Shown in pieces: positions 7,675 through 16,569 of a stretch of 51,204 nucleotides of DNA; within the stretch, counting starts at the first letter, position 1, and the number at the start of each line of letters is the position of its first letter. Below the pieces are notes generated by a model. That model made no database searches. It had not been told where the DNA came from and saw only the letters and a list, made by a program, of their open reading frames with translations. Origin of the DNA: RGIG2945 sp045540355 (lineage in GTDB: Bacteria; Bacillota; Clostridia; Oscillospirales; Acutalibacteraceae); contig JAZQHB010000011.1 of NCBI GenBank assembly GCA_045540355.1, positions 1-51,204 of the forward strand. Direction: 5' to 3'. Position numbers and translations under genes: made by a program.

Positions 7675-8952
7675 TTATTGTTTAGGGTTGATGACCGAAA
7701 GAGCACAAGCTTCGGGTCTGAGTGCATACTCCAAAACTGCATTGACATCGTCGATTGTCAGAGTTTCAATTGCCTCAAAATCATCAAAAAGACCGTCATT
7801 GTTGAAATGAGCATCTGCAAGAGAGTTTGCAAGGTCATCAACATCATTATATTCCATAACGCTTGCTCCGTAAAGAGCTTTTTTTACTCTCGTGAAAGTT
7901 TTTTCGTCAATTCCGTTCTTTCTGAGCTTTTCAACCTCTGCGATAATTCTGTCACGAACCTGCTTGGGGTCGTTTGATTCGCCCTCAAAGAAGCAGGCGG
8001 AGTGACCGAAGCCGCTGAAATATTCAAAAGAGAATGTTGTATTTATGAGATTGTCATTGAAAAGCTCTTTGTATAATTCAGATGTATCCCCGCAGAGAAT
8101 TTCCATGAGTACCTTAGCGGCAGTCCTTTCTTTAAGGCTGCGTTCGGTACTGTTCATTTTTTCTTTGAAGCCGAGCATGAACAAAGGACTTGAAACAGGG
8201 AGAGATACTTCCTTATAATCCGTTACAATTGAATCAGGTTCGTCGGGGAAGGTTCTTTCTATAACCTTGGGCTCGCTCGGCTTGAGCTCTGCTTCTGTGA
8301 TTTCAAGCACATCGTCAAGGTCAACATTACCCGCAACACAGAGGGTCATATTTGAAAGTGAGTAGAAAGTATTGTAGCACTTATAAAGTAAATCTGCATC
8401 AATCTCGGCGATTGAATCAACCGTACCCGCAATTTCTATTTTAACAGGGTGATTGTGATAAAGACATTCAAGGAGATTGAAAAGTAATGCCCAACCGGGT
8501 TCGTCCTGGGTCATTTTGATTTCCTGACCGATGATGCCCTGTTCTTTCTCGATTGTCTTCTGCGTGAAATAGGGTGACTGAACAAAGTTCAAAAGAATTT
8601 TGAGTGAGCCTTTGAAGTCACCGGTACAGGCAAAGATATAGCAGGTTCTGTCGAATGAGGTATAAGCGTTTGCGTTTGCACCTGTTTTTGCATAAAGCTG
8701 AAATGCATCAAGTTCTTCACTTTCAAAAAGCTTATGCTCAAGGAAGTGTGCGATACCCTCGGGGACAGTTGTAAACTCTTCTTCACCCTCTAATCTGAAG
8801 CAAGTGTCGATTGAGCCGTATTTTGTTCCGAACACAGCAAAAGATGATGCGTAACCGGGTTTCGGCATTACATAGATTGTAAGTCCGCTGTCGTGCTCAA
8901 CCTTATAATAAAATTCATCAAGCTTTTTATTTTCAATTTTTTCAATCTTCAT
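7675..8952 (-). CDS. M16-family zinc peptidase (YmfH-like)
   Basis: The 425-aa product has the inverted zinc motif HFLEH (about 65-69 in this start) in GIAHFLEHKLFE, with a downstream Glu pair region, and the C-terminal M16 domain (YKCYNTFYSLSNMTLCVAGNVD). I choose the ATG at 8952: GGTGAGG stands about 9 bases upstream. The alternative ATG at 8973 lies inside the end of the preceding gene and before that binding site. The gene overlaps the upstream M16 homologue by 11 bases, so the two are translationally coupled. Pairs of an active and an inactive M16 protein commonly form heterodimers. In Bacillus the ymfF-ymfH pair is the likely counterpart. Substrate unknown. Confidence 0.85.
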   Translation of the reverse strand: MKIEKIENKKLDEFYYKVEHDSGLTIYVMPKPGYASSFAVFGTKYGSIDTCFRLEGEEEFTTVPEGIAHFLEHKLFESEELDAFQLYAKTGANANAYTSFDRTCYIFACTGDFKGSLKILLNFVQSPYFTQKTIEKEQGIIGQEIKMTQDEPGWALLFNLLECLYHNHPVKIEIAGTVDSIAEIDADLLYKCYNTFYSLSNMTLCVAGNVDLDDVLEITEAELKPSEPKVIERTFPDEPDSIVTDYKEVSLPVSSPLFMLGFKEKMNSTERSLKERTAAKVLMEILCGDTSELYKELFNDNLINTTFSFEYFSGFGHSACFFEGESNDPKQVRDRIIAEVEKLRKNGIDEKTFTRVKKALYGASVMEYNDVDDLANSLADAHFNNDGLFDDFEAIETLTIDDVNAVLEYALRPEACALSVINPKQ

Positions 8953-10225
8953 CTGTTTTCGCCTCACCTTCAAGTAAATAAATTGTATCGGGAACTATGG
9001 TTTTAGCAACTCTGCAGACATCTTCACGGGTAACCTTGCTGATTTTTTCTGAAAGAATCTCAGGTTTGAGAATTTCGTCGGACAAGACCTGAGTTATATA
9101 CCATGAATTGATTGCAGACGGTGTATCGTATACACCGCCGAGAGAGTCGCAGATGCTTCTCTTTGCGGCATCAAATGCCTCGTCGGAATATTCGTTGTTG
9201 CGTAAAACTTCAAGCTGCTTTAAAATCTCGGTTTTTGCCAGCTTGTAGTGTTTTTCTTCAATACCGCTTTGGACAAACATTACACCCTTGCCTCTTTGAA
9301 GCTGAGATGAACAGTAATAACAAAGGCTCAATTCTTCACGCACATGGGAAAATAAAAGCGATGTCGGAATACCGCCGAAGGTTGCGTTGGCAACATAGAA
9401 AGCGGCGATGTCGTCTGTCGGATTTTTCATGCCTGTACGCATACCGATAACAAGCTTGCTTTGTTTGATATTCATTTTTTCGCGATGCTCGGTTATTTCG
9501 TTTGCTTCTGAGTTGAAAACCGTTTCGGGTTTAAACGGTTTTCTGTCAATTGTTGAGAAGTAATCGGTTATTTCTTTTTCAATTTTTTCAACATTGCAGT
9601 TGCCGATGATGTTCACCTGAATAATTGCTGTTTGTAACGCATTTTTCCACGCCTTCAGGATATCATCGAATGTGAGTTTTTCGACATCTTCAATATTGCC
9701 CAAGGAGTTTATACTGTAAGCGTCATTCTCAAACATAATTTCGGAGCATCTTTTCAAAGCGTAAGCTCGTTTGTTGTTGAGCTCACTCTTTATTGTTTCA
9801 ATGAGCAATCTCTTTTCAAGCTCGAGATCCTCGTCGGCATATTCACCGTCTTTGAATTTAGGCTCAAAGAGCATTTGCAAAAGAAGCTTTGCAGCGTTTG
9901 CGGAGATGCTTTCGTTTTCCTCAAGAGCAAAACGGTCATCAATAAATGAAAGACCGATGTGAAGAAGCTGAGCGTCGCCCGCTTTCTGAACGCCTTTGAT
10001 AACTGTTGCGTCATACAAATCTGCAAGTCGTTTGTTAAGCTCAGTAAAATCAGGATAATCCTTGCATGAACGAGTAAGAATATACGGTAAAACAGCATTG
10101 GCAGAGGCTGAGTTGTTAAGCGGGAGTGCCAATACTATTGATATTCTGTTTGTCTTGAAACGAGATGTCTGACAAGAAAAAAGTCTGACACCGTTTGCGA
10201 TGTCTTTTATATGAAAATTATTCAT
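8942..10225 (-). CDS. M16-family peptidase homologue, probably catalytically inactive (YmfF-like)
   Basis: The 427-aa protein has the overall M16 layout: a start like FHIKDIANGVRLFSCQTSRFKTNRISI, then VNIIGNCNVEKIEKEI, then the C-terminal half with TNATFGGIPTSLLFSHVREELSLCYY. Where the zinc site should be it reads YILTRSCKDYPDF, so no HxxEH is present. It is therefore probably a structural partner for the active M16 enzyme encoded directly downstream with an 11-base overlap. ATG with AAAGGAGG upstream. A hairpin at 10288-10313 separates it from the XRE gene before it. Confidence 0.82.
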   Translation of the reverse strand: MNNFHIKDIANGVRLFSCQTSRFKTNRISIVLALPLNNSASANAVLPYILTRSCKDYPDFTELNKRLADLYDATVIKGVQKAGDAQLLHIGLSFIDDRFALEENESISANAAKLLLQMLFEPKFKDGEYADEDLELEKRLLIETIKSELNNKRAYALKRCSEIMFENDAYSINSLGNIEDVEKLTFDDILKAWKNALQTAIIQVNIIGNCNVEKIEKEITDYFSTIDRKPFKPETVFNSEANEITEHREKMNIKQSKLVIGMRTGMKNPTDDIAAFYVANATFGGIPTSLLFSHVREELSLCYYCSSQLQRGKGVMFVQSGIEEKHYKLAKTEILKQLEVLRNNEYSDEAFDAAKRSICDSLGGVYDTPSAINSWYITQVLSDEILKPEILSEKISKVTREDVCRVAKTIVPDTIYLLEGEAKTDED

Positions 10226-10287
10226 GTTTGCCTCCTTTGAGATATGTATATATTATTATAGATTTGAGATACAATATCCTAATTACA

Positions 10288-10313
10288 AAAGCAAGAGCCT
10301 AAACTCTTGCTTT
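10288..10313 (-). terminator. intrinsic terminator after the XRE gene
   Basis: The 10-bp stem aaagcaagag / ctcttgcttt with a 6-base loop is followed on the minus strand by tttgt. It lies between the XRE regulator stop and the M16 gene start, so it probably ends the regulator transcript. Confidence 0.7.
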
Positions 10314-10326
10314 AATCTGAAAATTT

Positions 10327-10758
10327 TCAGCTGTCTTTGTTTGAATTATTATATCGCTGACGGAGATAATCTAAAATTTCAGGATCACGATCCAGCATCC
10401 TGAAATAAAGAACAAGAAACTGCTCATCGTCTGTCAGAACATCCATATATTGAGTGTTTAACAGAGGGAGAGTAGAGTTGTTTGTGTATTCTGAAGAACT
10501 TGAAGCAACATCAAAAAAAGTTTCTGAATCTGAATCTTCGCCTAAAAGATAGCTTATACTTACATTATAGATTTTTGACAGCATAAGAAGTGTGTTGTAG
10601 CTGGGACTGCTCTGTCCTGATTCGTACTTTGTGACAGAAGTTCGTTCAAGATTTAAAAGGTCGGCAACCTGCTGCTGCGTCAAGTCGTTTTCTTTGCGGA
10701 GTTTGAGTAAACGGGTAGCCAGTATGTTGTCTGACTTGGAGTTTTCTTTTTTTTTCAT
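10327..10758 (-). CDS. XRE-family helix-turn-helix transcriptional regulator
   Basis: The 143-aa product has an N-terminal HTH (residues about 14-70; LTQQQVADLLNLERTSVTKYESG is the recognition unit, followed by PSYNTLLMLSKIYNVSISYLLG). A less conserved C-terminal part follows (LTDDEQFLVLYFRMLDRDPEILDYLRQRY) that may dimerise or sense a signal. I start it at the ATG at 10758, with GAGGA upstream, rather than further out, because the extra 21 residues would overlap its own promoter. It is transcribed away from hrcA, across a shared 115-base control region. Its target is unknown; it may act on its own promoter. Confidence 0.88.
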   Translation of the reverse strand: MKKKENSKSDNILATRLLKLRKENDLTQQQVADLLNLERTSVTKYESGQSSPSYNTLLMLSKIYNVSISYLLGEDSDSETFFDVASSSSEYTNNSTLPLLNTQYMDVLTDDEQFLVLYFRMLDRDPEILDYLRQRYNNSNKDS

Positions 10759-10792
10759 TATATATCCTCTTTCGCAAAGTGTATTTGTGACA

Positions 10793-10821
10793 ATTATACA
10801 CAATTTAATTGTAAAAATCAA
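10793..10821 (-). promoter_or_regulatory. promoter of the XRE gene
   Basis: Minus strand TTGATT (10816-10821), 17-base spacer, TATAAT (10793-10798). It lies back to back with the hrcA promoter. Confidence 0.7.
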
Positions 10822-10855
10822 GGGTTAATTTTACAAAGTATTAACAATTGAGATA

Positions 10856-10884
10856 TTGACAAAACTGAAAATGAGTTGTATAGT
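10856..10884 (+). promoter_or_regulatory. promoter of the hrcA-grpE-dnaK-dnaJ operon
   Basis: TTGACA (10856-10861), 17-base spacer, TATAGT (10879-10884): a near-consensus vegetative promoter whose start point falls at the left edge of the CIRCE operator. Confidence 0.85.
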
Positions 10885-10894
10885 ATATATAGAG

Positions 10895-10921
10895 TTAGCA
10901 CTCGGACACTTAGAGTGCTAA
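10895..10921. promoter_or_regulatory. CIRCE operator (HrcA binding site)
   Basis: TTAGCACTC, nine bases, GAGTGCTAA: an exact match to the CIRCE consensus. HrcA bound here blocks the promoter just upstream until heat shock or GroEL shortage inactivates it. This implies autoregulation of the operon. Confidence 0.97.
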
Positions 10922-10936
10922 TCGAACGGAAGGGCG

Positions 10937-11968
10937 GTGAATACGGTGGTTCTGAGCGAAAGAAAGCAAAAAATACTGACTTCTGTTATCGAACGATATA
11001 TTGCGAGCGGTGAGGCTGTCGGGTCGAAATTGCTTCTTGATATGATGAATCTTCCGATATCATCCGCAACTGTCCGCAATGAACTTTCAGAATTGTCTGA
11101 TATGGGATATCTGATTCAACCGCACACATCGGCGGGCAGAATACCGTCTGATAAGGGCTACAGATATTATGTTGACAATCTGATGGAAAATTATGAGCTT
11201 TCCGATTCTCAACGCAGACTTATAGAAAGAACGGTTGATGCGAAATCAGGCGATCCAGAACAGGTGCTTGAACAGGCGGGCGAAACTCTTGCAAGGCTTA
11301 CAAACTGTGCGGTACTTACTGCCGCACCCGGAGGAGATACTGCAACAGTAAGAGGTATTGAGCTGATAAGAGTCGGCAACAAAACTCTGATGATGGTGCT
11401 GATGACTTCAACAGGTATCATCAAAAGCAAGCTTTGCAGAATGGATTTTGCCGTAACAAAATCTACGGTTGAGATTTTCTATAATGTCATTAACCATATC
11501 ATAATCGGCAGGCAGCTTATAGAGATTGACACTGCTTTGTTGCAGACGATAGTGTCCTCAATTGACCAGGGAATATTCATTTTGTCACCCTTGTTTGCAA
11601 CACTCTCTGATTTGATAGGTGAAGCGTCGGGCACACAGATAATGCTTGACGGACAATCAAATCTTTTGCATCACAGAGAGCTTTTAAACGATGCTTATGA
11701 GCTTATGACTTTCCTCAAAGATACAGAACCTATAACCAGAATGGTGACTGCAGGGAAAAAGGATATAGAGATAAGGATAGGGCAGGAAAACATCTACCGA
11801 CCGCTTAAAAATGCAAGTGTCATAATTTCAAGGTATTCAACAAAGAGTAAATCCGGCGGAGCTTTAGGGGTGATAGGTCCGACGAGAATGGATTACGCAA
11901 GGCTGATACCGAATATAAAATATCTTTCTGAGCATGTTGAAAGAATTTTTAATGATATTTTAGAATAG
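10937..11968 (+). CDS. hrcA: heat-inducible transcription repressor HrcA
   Basis: The 343-aa product has the winged-helix N-terminus (LSERKQKILTSVIERYIASGEAVGSKLL, then SSATVRNELSELSDMGYLIQPHTSAGRIPSDKGYRYYV, about 4-75). The GAF-like and inserted dimerisation domains characteristic of HrcA follow, with the C-terminal GVIGPTRMDYARLIP. The start is either GTG 10937 or GTG 10946. GGAAGGG at 10928-10934 is only 2 bases from the first but 11 from the second, so the second may be used. It is the first gene of the heat-shock operon, 8-14 bases before grpE. Confidence 0.96.
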   Translation: MNTVVLSERKQKILTSVIERYIASGEAVGSKLLLDMMNLPISSATVRNELSELSDMGYLIQPHTSAGRIPSDKGYRYYVDNLMENYELSDSQRRLIERTVDAKSGDPEQVLEQAGETLARLTNCAVLTAAPGGDTATVRGIELIRVGNKTLMMVLMTSTGIIKSKLCRMDFAVTKSTVEIFYNVINHIIIGRQLIEIDTALLQTIVSSIDQGIFILSPLFATLSDLIGEASGTQIMLDGQSNLLHHRELLNDAYELMTFLKDTEPITRMVTAGKKDIEIRIGQENIYRPLKNASVIISRYSTKSKSGGALGVIGPTRMDYARLIPNIKYLSEHVERIFNDILE

Positions 11969-11982
11969 TCGGAGGTATGAAA

Positions 11983-12492
11983 GTGGCAGAACAAGAAAAA
12001 ATCAAGGACGAAGTGCTTGAAGAAAAAAAGGCAAAAAAGTCCTCAAAAAAATCAAAAGAAGCTGAACTTCAAAAACAGCTTGATGAAAAGAATGACCTTT
12101 ATTTAAGACTTGCGGCAGAATACGATAATTTCCGCAAGCGTTCACAGAAAGAAAAAGAATCGGCATATTCTGATTCAAAGGCAAAGGTACTCGAAGAATT
12201 TTTACCCGTGCTTGATAATTTCGAAAGAGCAGCGATGAATTCGGAAGCATCTTCGGAAGATTATAAAAAAGGTGTTGAAATGATTTTTAATCAGTTTGAC
12301 GGAGTATTCAAAAAATTAGGTGTTGAAGCCTTCGGTGAAGTCGGAGAAGAATTTGACCCCAACACCCACAGTGCGGTAATGCACATAGATGATGAAAATT
12401 TAGGCGAAAACACAATAGCAGAAGTATTCTCAAAGGGATACAGAATGGGCGACAGAATTTTACGCTTTGCAGTAGTTAAAGTAGCAAACTAA
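11983..12492 (+). CDS. grpE: nucleotide exchange factor GrpE
   Basis: GrpE releases ADP from DnaK. The 169-aa product has the Lys/Glu-rich disordered start, a long coiled coil (about 25-75, EKNDLYLRLAAEYDNFRKRSQKEKE) and the C-terminal beta domain (FDPNTHSAVMHIDDENLGENTIAEVFSKGYRMGDRILRFAVVKVA). GTG at 11983 is the better start because GGAGG ends 7 bases before it. The ATG at 11977 would be 1 base from the Shine-Dalgarno sequence. Confidence 0.96.
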   Translation: MAEQEKIKDEVLEEKKAKKSSKKSKEAELQKQLDEKNDLYLRLAAEYDNFRKRSQKEKESAYSDSKAKVLEEFLPVLDNFERAAMNSEASSEDYKKGVEMIFNQFDGVFKKLGVEAFGEVGEEFDPNTHSAVMHIDDENLGENTIAEVFSKGYRMGDRILRFAVVKVAN

Positions 12493-12524
12493 AAATATAT
12501 AATTAACTTTAGGAGGAAAATATA

Positions 12525-14366
12525 ATGGCAAAAACAATTGGTATTGACTTAGGTACAACAAACTCATGTGTAGCAGTAATCGAAGGTGGCGAACCCGTAG
12601 TTATCGCTAATGCTGAGGGAGGAAGAACAACACCGTCAGTAGTAGCATTCTCAAAGACAGGCGAAAGAATGGTAGGTCAGGTTGCAAAAAGACAGGCAAT
12701 CACAAATCCCGACAGAACAGTCGCTTCTATCAAACGCCAGATGGGTACGGATTATAAAGTAGCAATCGACGATAAAAAGTTCACACCTCAGGAAATTTCA
12801 GCAATGATTCTACAGAAGCTTAAGGCTGATGCTGAAAGCTATCTCGGTGATAAGGTAACAGAAGCAGTTATCACAGTTCCCGCATATTTCACAGACTCAC
12901 AAAGACAGGCAACAAAGGACGCAGGTAAAATTGCAGGTCTTGAAGTTAAGAGAATTATCAACGAGCCCACAGCAGCTGCTTTGGCTTACGGTATTGATAA
13001 AGAAAACGAACAGAAAGTTTTAGTATATGACCTCGGCGGCGGTACTTTCGATGTTTCTATCATCGAAATGGGTGACGGAGTTCAGGAAGTTCTTGCAACT
13101 GCAGGTAACAACCGTCTCGGCGGTGACGACTTCGACCAGAGAATTATGGATTGGCTTGTTGACGAATTCAAGAAAGAACAGGGCATCGACTTAAAGGGCG
13201 ACAAGATGGCAGTTCAGAGATTGAAGGAAGCAGCAGAAAAGGCAAAGATTGAATTGTCAGGTGTTACAACATCAGCAATCAGCCTTCCCTTCATCACAGC
13301 TGATGCAACAGGTCCCAAGCATCTTGAAATGACATTGACAAGAGCAAAGTTCAATGAAATGACAGCAGACCTTGTTGAAGCAACAATGGTACCTGTTCGT
13401 CAGGCAATGAAGGACTCAGGTCTTCAGAATTCAGAGATCGACAAAATCCTCATGGTTGGCGGTTCTTCAAGAATCCCCGCAGTTCAGGAAGCAGTTCAGA
13501 AGTATATCGGCAAAGAACCCTTCAAGGGAATCAACCCCGATGAATGTGTTGCAGTAGGTGCAGCATTGCAGGCAGGTGTTCTCGGCGGCGATGTTCAGGG
13601 TCTCTTGCTTCTTGATGTTACTCCCTTGTCACTCGGTATTGAAACAATGGGCGGAATCAACACAAAGATTATCGAAAGAAATACAACTATCCCCGTAAAG
13701 AAGAGCCAGATTTTCTCAACCGCAGTTGACAATCAGCCTTCAGTTGAAGTTCATGTATTACAGGGTGAACGCGAATTTGCAAAGGATAACAAAACTCTCG
13801 GTGTATTCCACCTTGACGGTATTATGCCCGCAAGACGCGGTGTTCCGCAGATTGAAGTAACATTTGATATAGATGCTAACGGTATTGTTCATGTATCAGC
13901 AAAAGACCTCGGTACAAATAAGGAACAGTCAATCTCAATCACTGCATCTTCAAATATGTCCAAGGACGATATTGATAAGGCAGTTAAGGATGCAGAGCAG
14001 TTTGCGGAAGAAGATAAACGCCGTCGTGAAGAAGTTGACACAAGAAACGGTGCTGACCAGATGGTATATCAGTGCGAAAAGATGATTTCTGAAGAGGGCG
14101 ACAAATTCTCAGAAGAAGAAAAGAACGAGCTCAACGCAGGTATTGATGAATTGAAGGAAGCACTCAAGGGTGAAGACATCAACCTTATCAAGAATAAGCA
14201 GGAAGCATTGACTGCAACATTCTATAAAGTATCAGAAAGACTTTACAAGGAAGCAGCTGCTCAGCAGCAGGCTGCAGGCGGTGCTGAAAATGCACAGGGT
14301 GCACCCGGTGCAGACGGTTACTACGAAGCAAATTACGAAGATGTAACTGACGACGAAAATAAATAA
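12525..14366 (+). CDS. dnaK: molecular chaperone DnaK (Hsp70)
   Basis: The 613-aa product begins MAKTIGIDLGTTNSCVAV and contains the Hsp70 signatures VYDLGGGTFDVSI and ILMVGGSSRIPAVQEAV, the linker LLLLDVTPLSLGIET (about 360) and the substrate-binding beta domain. A helical lid and a Gly/Ala/Gln-rich tail follow. The tail ends VTDDENK rather than the EEVD-like end of eukaryotes. It is about 20 residues shorter in the nucleotide domain than E. coli DnaK, as usual for Firmicutes. Strong RBS AGGAGG. Third gene of the operon; its codon use looks biased to favoured codons (highly expressed). Confidence 0.98.
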   Translation: MAKTIGIDLGTTNSCVAVIEGGEPVVIANAEGGRTTPSVVAFSKTGERMVGQVAKRQAITNPDRTVASIKRQMGTDYKVAIDDKKFTPQEISAMILQKLKADAESYLGDKVTEAVITVPAYFTDSQRQATKDAGKIAGLEVKRIINEPTAAALAYGIDKENEQKVLVYDLGGGTFDVSIIEMGDGVQEVLATAGNNRLGGDDFDQRIMDWLVDEFKKEQGIDLKGDKMAVQRLKEAAEKAKIELSGVTTSAISLPFITADATGPKHLEMTLTRAKFNEMTADLVEATMVPVRQAMKDSGLQNSEIDKILMVGGSSRIPAVQEAVQKYIGKEPFKGINPDECVAVGAALQAGVLGGDVQGLLLLDVTPLSLGIETMGGINTKIIERNTTIPVKKSQIFSTAVDNQPSVEVHVLQGEREFAKDNKTLGVFHLDGIMPARRGVPQIEVTFDIDANGIVHVSAKDLGTNKEQSISITASSNMSKDDIDKAVKDAEQFAEEDKRRREEVDTRNGADQMVYQCEKMISEEGDKFSEEEKNELNAGIDELKEALKGEDINLIKNKQEALTATFYKVSERLYKEAAAQQQAAGGAENAQGAPGADGYYEANYEDVTDDENK

Positions 14367-14380
14367 CAACTGAGGTGATT

Positions 14381-14407
14381 ATTCGCTTGTGGTTTTCACA
14401 AGCGAAT
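14381..14407 (+). promoter_or_regulatory. hairpin in the dnaK-dnaJ spacer
   Basis: A perfect 11-bp stem (attcgcttgtg / cacaagcgaat) with a 5-base loop lies between dnaK and dnaJ. No T run follows it directly, so it is more likely an mRNA-stabilising or partial-attenuation element, lowering dnaJ output relative to dnaK, than a full terminator. Confidence 0.6.
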
Positions 14408-14435
14408 ATTGCCGACTTTTAGAGAGGGATAGATT

Positions 14436-15599
14436 TTGGCTGATAAACGAGATTATTATGAAGTCCTTGGTGTTGACAGAAATGCCACAGAGGCTGAAAT
14501 AAAAAAGGCATATCATAAAAAAGCAAAACAGTATCACCCTGACTTGAATCCCAACAATCCCGAGGCTGAAAAAAACTTCAAGGAAGCTAATGAAGCTTAT
14601 GAGGTTTTGTCCGACAGTAATAAAAAAGCCCGCTATGACCAGTTTGGTCACGCAGGTGTTGACCCGAATTACGGTGCGGGTGCCGGTGGCGGAGATCCGT
14701 TCGGAGGTTTCGGCGGATTCGGCGGCGGAATGGATTTTGATTTAGGTGATATTTTCGGCAGCTTCTTCGGTGGTGGCGGCAGACAGTCAGCCAATCCGAA
14801 TGCACCCAGACGCGGCGAGGATATTCAGGAGAGAATTACGATTTCTTTTGAAGAAGCGGCAAAGGGCTGCAAGAGAGTTGTTGAGATAAACAGAATAGAA
14901 ACCTGTGAAGAGTGTGGCGGTAACGGTGCAAAAAAGGGTACACAACCCGAAACTTGTCCAGACTGCGGCGGCAGAGGCAGGGTCAATGTTCAGCAGAGAA
15001 CACCTTTGGGAGTTATGTCGACGACAAGAACCTGTTCAAGATGTAACGGTAAGGGAAGAATTATCAAAGAACCCTGCACAAAATGTCACGGAACAGGCAG
15101 ATATACAAAGAAAAAGAAACTTGAGGTTAAAATTCCCGCAGGTATTGACGACAGACAGATTGTTAATGTCAGAAGCGAGGGTAATAAGGGTACAAACGGC
15201 GGTCCCGCAGGTGATTTGCTTATCGCTGTTTTTGTCAGACCGCATCCGTTTTTTGAAAGAGACGGTTTTGATGTCTGGTGTGATGTAACGGTAACCTTTA
15301 CACAGGCTGCATTGGGTGACACACTTCAGGTACCCACACTTGACGGCAAGGTAAAATATGACCTCCCGGCAGGTACTCAACCGGGTACGGTATTCAAGCT
15401 CAAGGCAAGAGGTATTCAGAACTTAAACGGCAGAGGCAAGGGTGATCAGCTTATCAGAGTCCTTGTCGAGGTACCGAAGAATCTCAATTCAAAACAGAAA
15501 GAGCTTCTCAAAGAATTACAGGATGAATTAGGGAAGAAAAATTCCGACAGCCCGGATGAAAACAACGGCAAGGGATTTTTCGGAAAGAAGAAAAAATAA
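14436..15599 (+). CDS. dnaJ: molecular chaperone DnaJ (Hsp40)
   Basis: The 387-aa product has the J domain (residues 1-70; YEVLGVDRNATEAEIKKAYHKKAKQYHPD with the HPD motif) and a Gly/Phe-rich segment (about 72-115). Four CxxCxGxG zinc repeats follow (CEECGGNG, CPDCGGRG, CSRCNGKG, CTKCHGTG), then the C-terminal substrate domains. The start is TTG at 14436; GAGAGGGA precedes it by 6 bases and no ATG is near. The stop TAA overlaps the next ATG (TAATG), coupling it to gph. It stimulates DnaK ATPase. Confidence 0.97.
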   Translation: MADKRDYYEVLGVDRNATEAEIKKAYHKKAKQYHPDLNPNNPEAEKNFKEANEAYEVLSDSNKKARYDQFGHAGVDPNYGAGAGGGDPFGGFGGFGGGMDFDLGDIFGSFFGGGGRQSANPNAPRRGEDIQERITISFEEAAKGCKRVVEINRIETCEECGGNGAKKGTQPETCPDCGGRGRVNVQQRTPLGVMSTTRTCSRCNGKGRIIKEPCTKCHGTGRYTKKKKLEVKIPAGIDDRQIVNVRSEGNKGTNGGPAGDLLIAVFVRPHPFFERDGFDVWCDVTVTFTQAALGDTLQVPTLDGKVKYDLPAGTQPGTVFKLKARGIQNLNGRGKGDQLIRVLVEVPKNLNSKQKELLKELQDELGKKNSDSPDENNGKGFFGKKKK

Positions 15600-16243
15600 T
15601 GAAGATTACAACAATTTTGTTTGATATGGACGGCACTTTGCTCAACACGCTTGACGATCTTGCTGATGCCGTAAATTATACGATGAATAAGTTTGGTTAT
15701 CCGACAAAAACTATTGATGAAATCCGCAGTTATCTCGGCTACGGTGCATACTATCTTATTAAGCACGCTATGCCCGAAAGTGCAACCGAAGAGGAAGTTC
15801 AGACTGCTTTGGATTTTTATAAAGAGCATTACAAGCAGAATATGCAGAACAAAACCGCACCTTATGACGGAATCTATGAGTTGCTCAAAGGTCTTAAAGA
15901 AAAGGGTATCAAGATGGCGGTTGTTTCAAACAAACCTGCTCCGGCTACAGTGGCTTTATGTGAAGAACTTTTCGGCGATTACATAAAAACAGCTATCGGT
16001 GCAGGTGGTGATGTTAAAGAAAAACCGGACCCGAGCGGACTTGAAAAGGCATTGAAACTTTTAGGCAGTACAAAGGAAGAAACTTTATTTGTCGGTGATT
16101 CTGATGTCGATATGCAGACGGCGGTAAATTCAAAGCTAAAGGCAATCGGTGTAACCTGGGGCTTCAGGGACAGAGAGCTTCTTGAAAGCTTTAATCCCTA
16201 TGCGATTGTCGATGAGCCTACGGAGATTCTTTCAAAAATATAA
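15599..16243 (+). CDS. HAD-family phosphatase, phosphoglycolate phosphatase-like
   Basis: The 214-aa product shows the HAD motifs in order: DMDGTLLNT (nucleophile D8 and D10), VVSNKP (motif II), a Lys in KEKPDPSGL (motif III) and VGDSDVDMQTA (motif IV). A helical cap lies between motifs I and II, so it is subclass I, the Gph/PpaX type. Substrate is most likely a small phosphate ester such as 2-phosphoglycolate, but this is family inference. The start codon overlaps the dnaJ stop, placing it as the last gene of the heat-shock operon; a terminator follows at once. Confidence 0.88.
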   Translation: MKITTILFDMDGTLLNTLDDLADAVNYTMNKFGYPTKTIDEIRSYLGYGAYYLIKHAMPESATEEEVQTALDFYKEHYKQNMQNKTAPYDGIYELLKGLKEKGIKMAVVSNKPAPATVALCEELFGDYIKTAIGAGGDVKEKPDPSGLEKALKLLGSTKEETLFVGDSDVDMQTAVNSKLKAIGVTWGFRDRELLESFNPYAIVDEPTEILSKI

Positions 16244-16254
16244 GTGTTTTAGAG

Positions 16255-16281
16255 ACGACATCTGAAAAGGTGTCGTTTTTA
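16255..16281 (+). terminator. intrinsic terminator of the heat-shock operon
   Basis: The 8-bp stem acgacatc / ggtgtcgt (one G-U pair) with a 6-base loop is followed by ttttt. Confidence 0.85.
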
Positions 16282-16569
16282 TATATAAGGGAATTTGTTT
16301 ATTAAAAAAATATTAACATTTTAAATACTTTTGATGCGTTTGTTGCACAGAAAAGAAATTGAAATATCATCAAAATTGAACAAATTAACAAAAAATAGCA
16401 ACTCGTTAACATTTTGTTCATATTTCTGCAACATTACCGCAACATTTTTAATTTAACATACCTATGTATATATCGTGGTATTATGTATGAGTGTTTTTGG
16501 CAAGAGTATCAAGCTGCTGCATAAAACTGAGATGCATACAAAATCTACAATTTTTTGGAGGAAAAAGCG
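16282..16569. other. AT-rich leader without a gene
   Basis: About 290 bases between the operon terminator and the secreted-protein start hold no plausible reading frame. The motif aacatt occurs several times (around 16312-16450). No clear -35/-10 pair was found, although tattat near 16480 could be part of a promoter. The ribosome binding site tttttggagg (about 16551-16560) lies at its end. Confidence 0.5.

Noticed and set aside
14905..15288. Overlapping frame inside dnaJ
   Set aside because: It is the out-of-phase reading of the Cys/Gly zinc repeats of dnaJ; no independent start signals.
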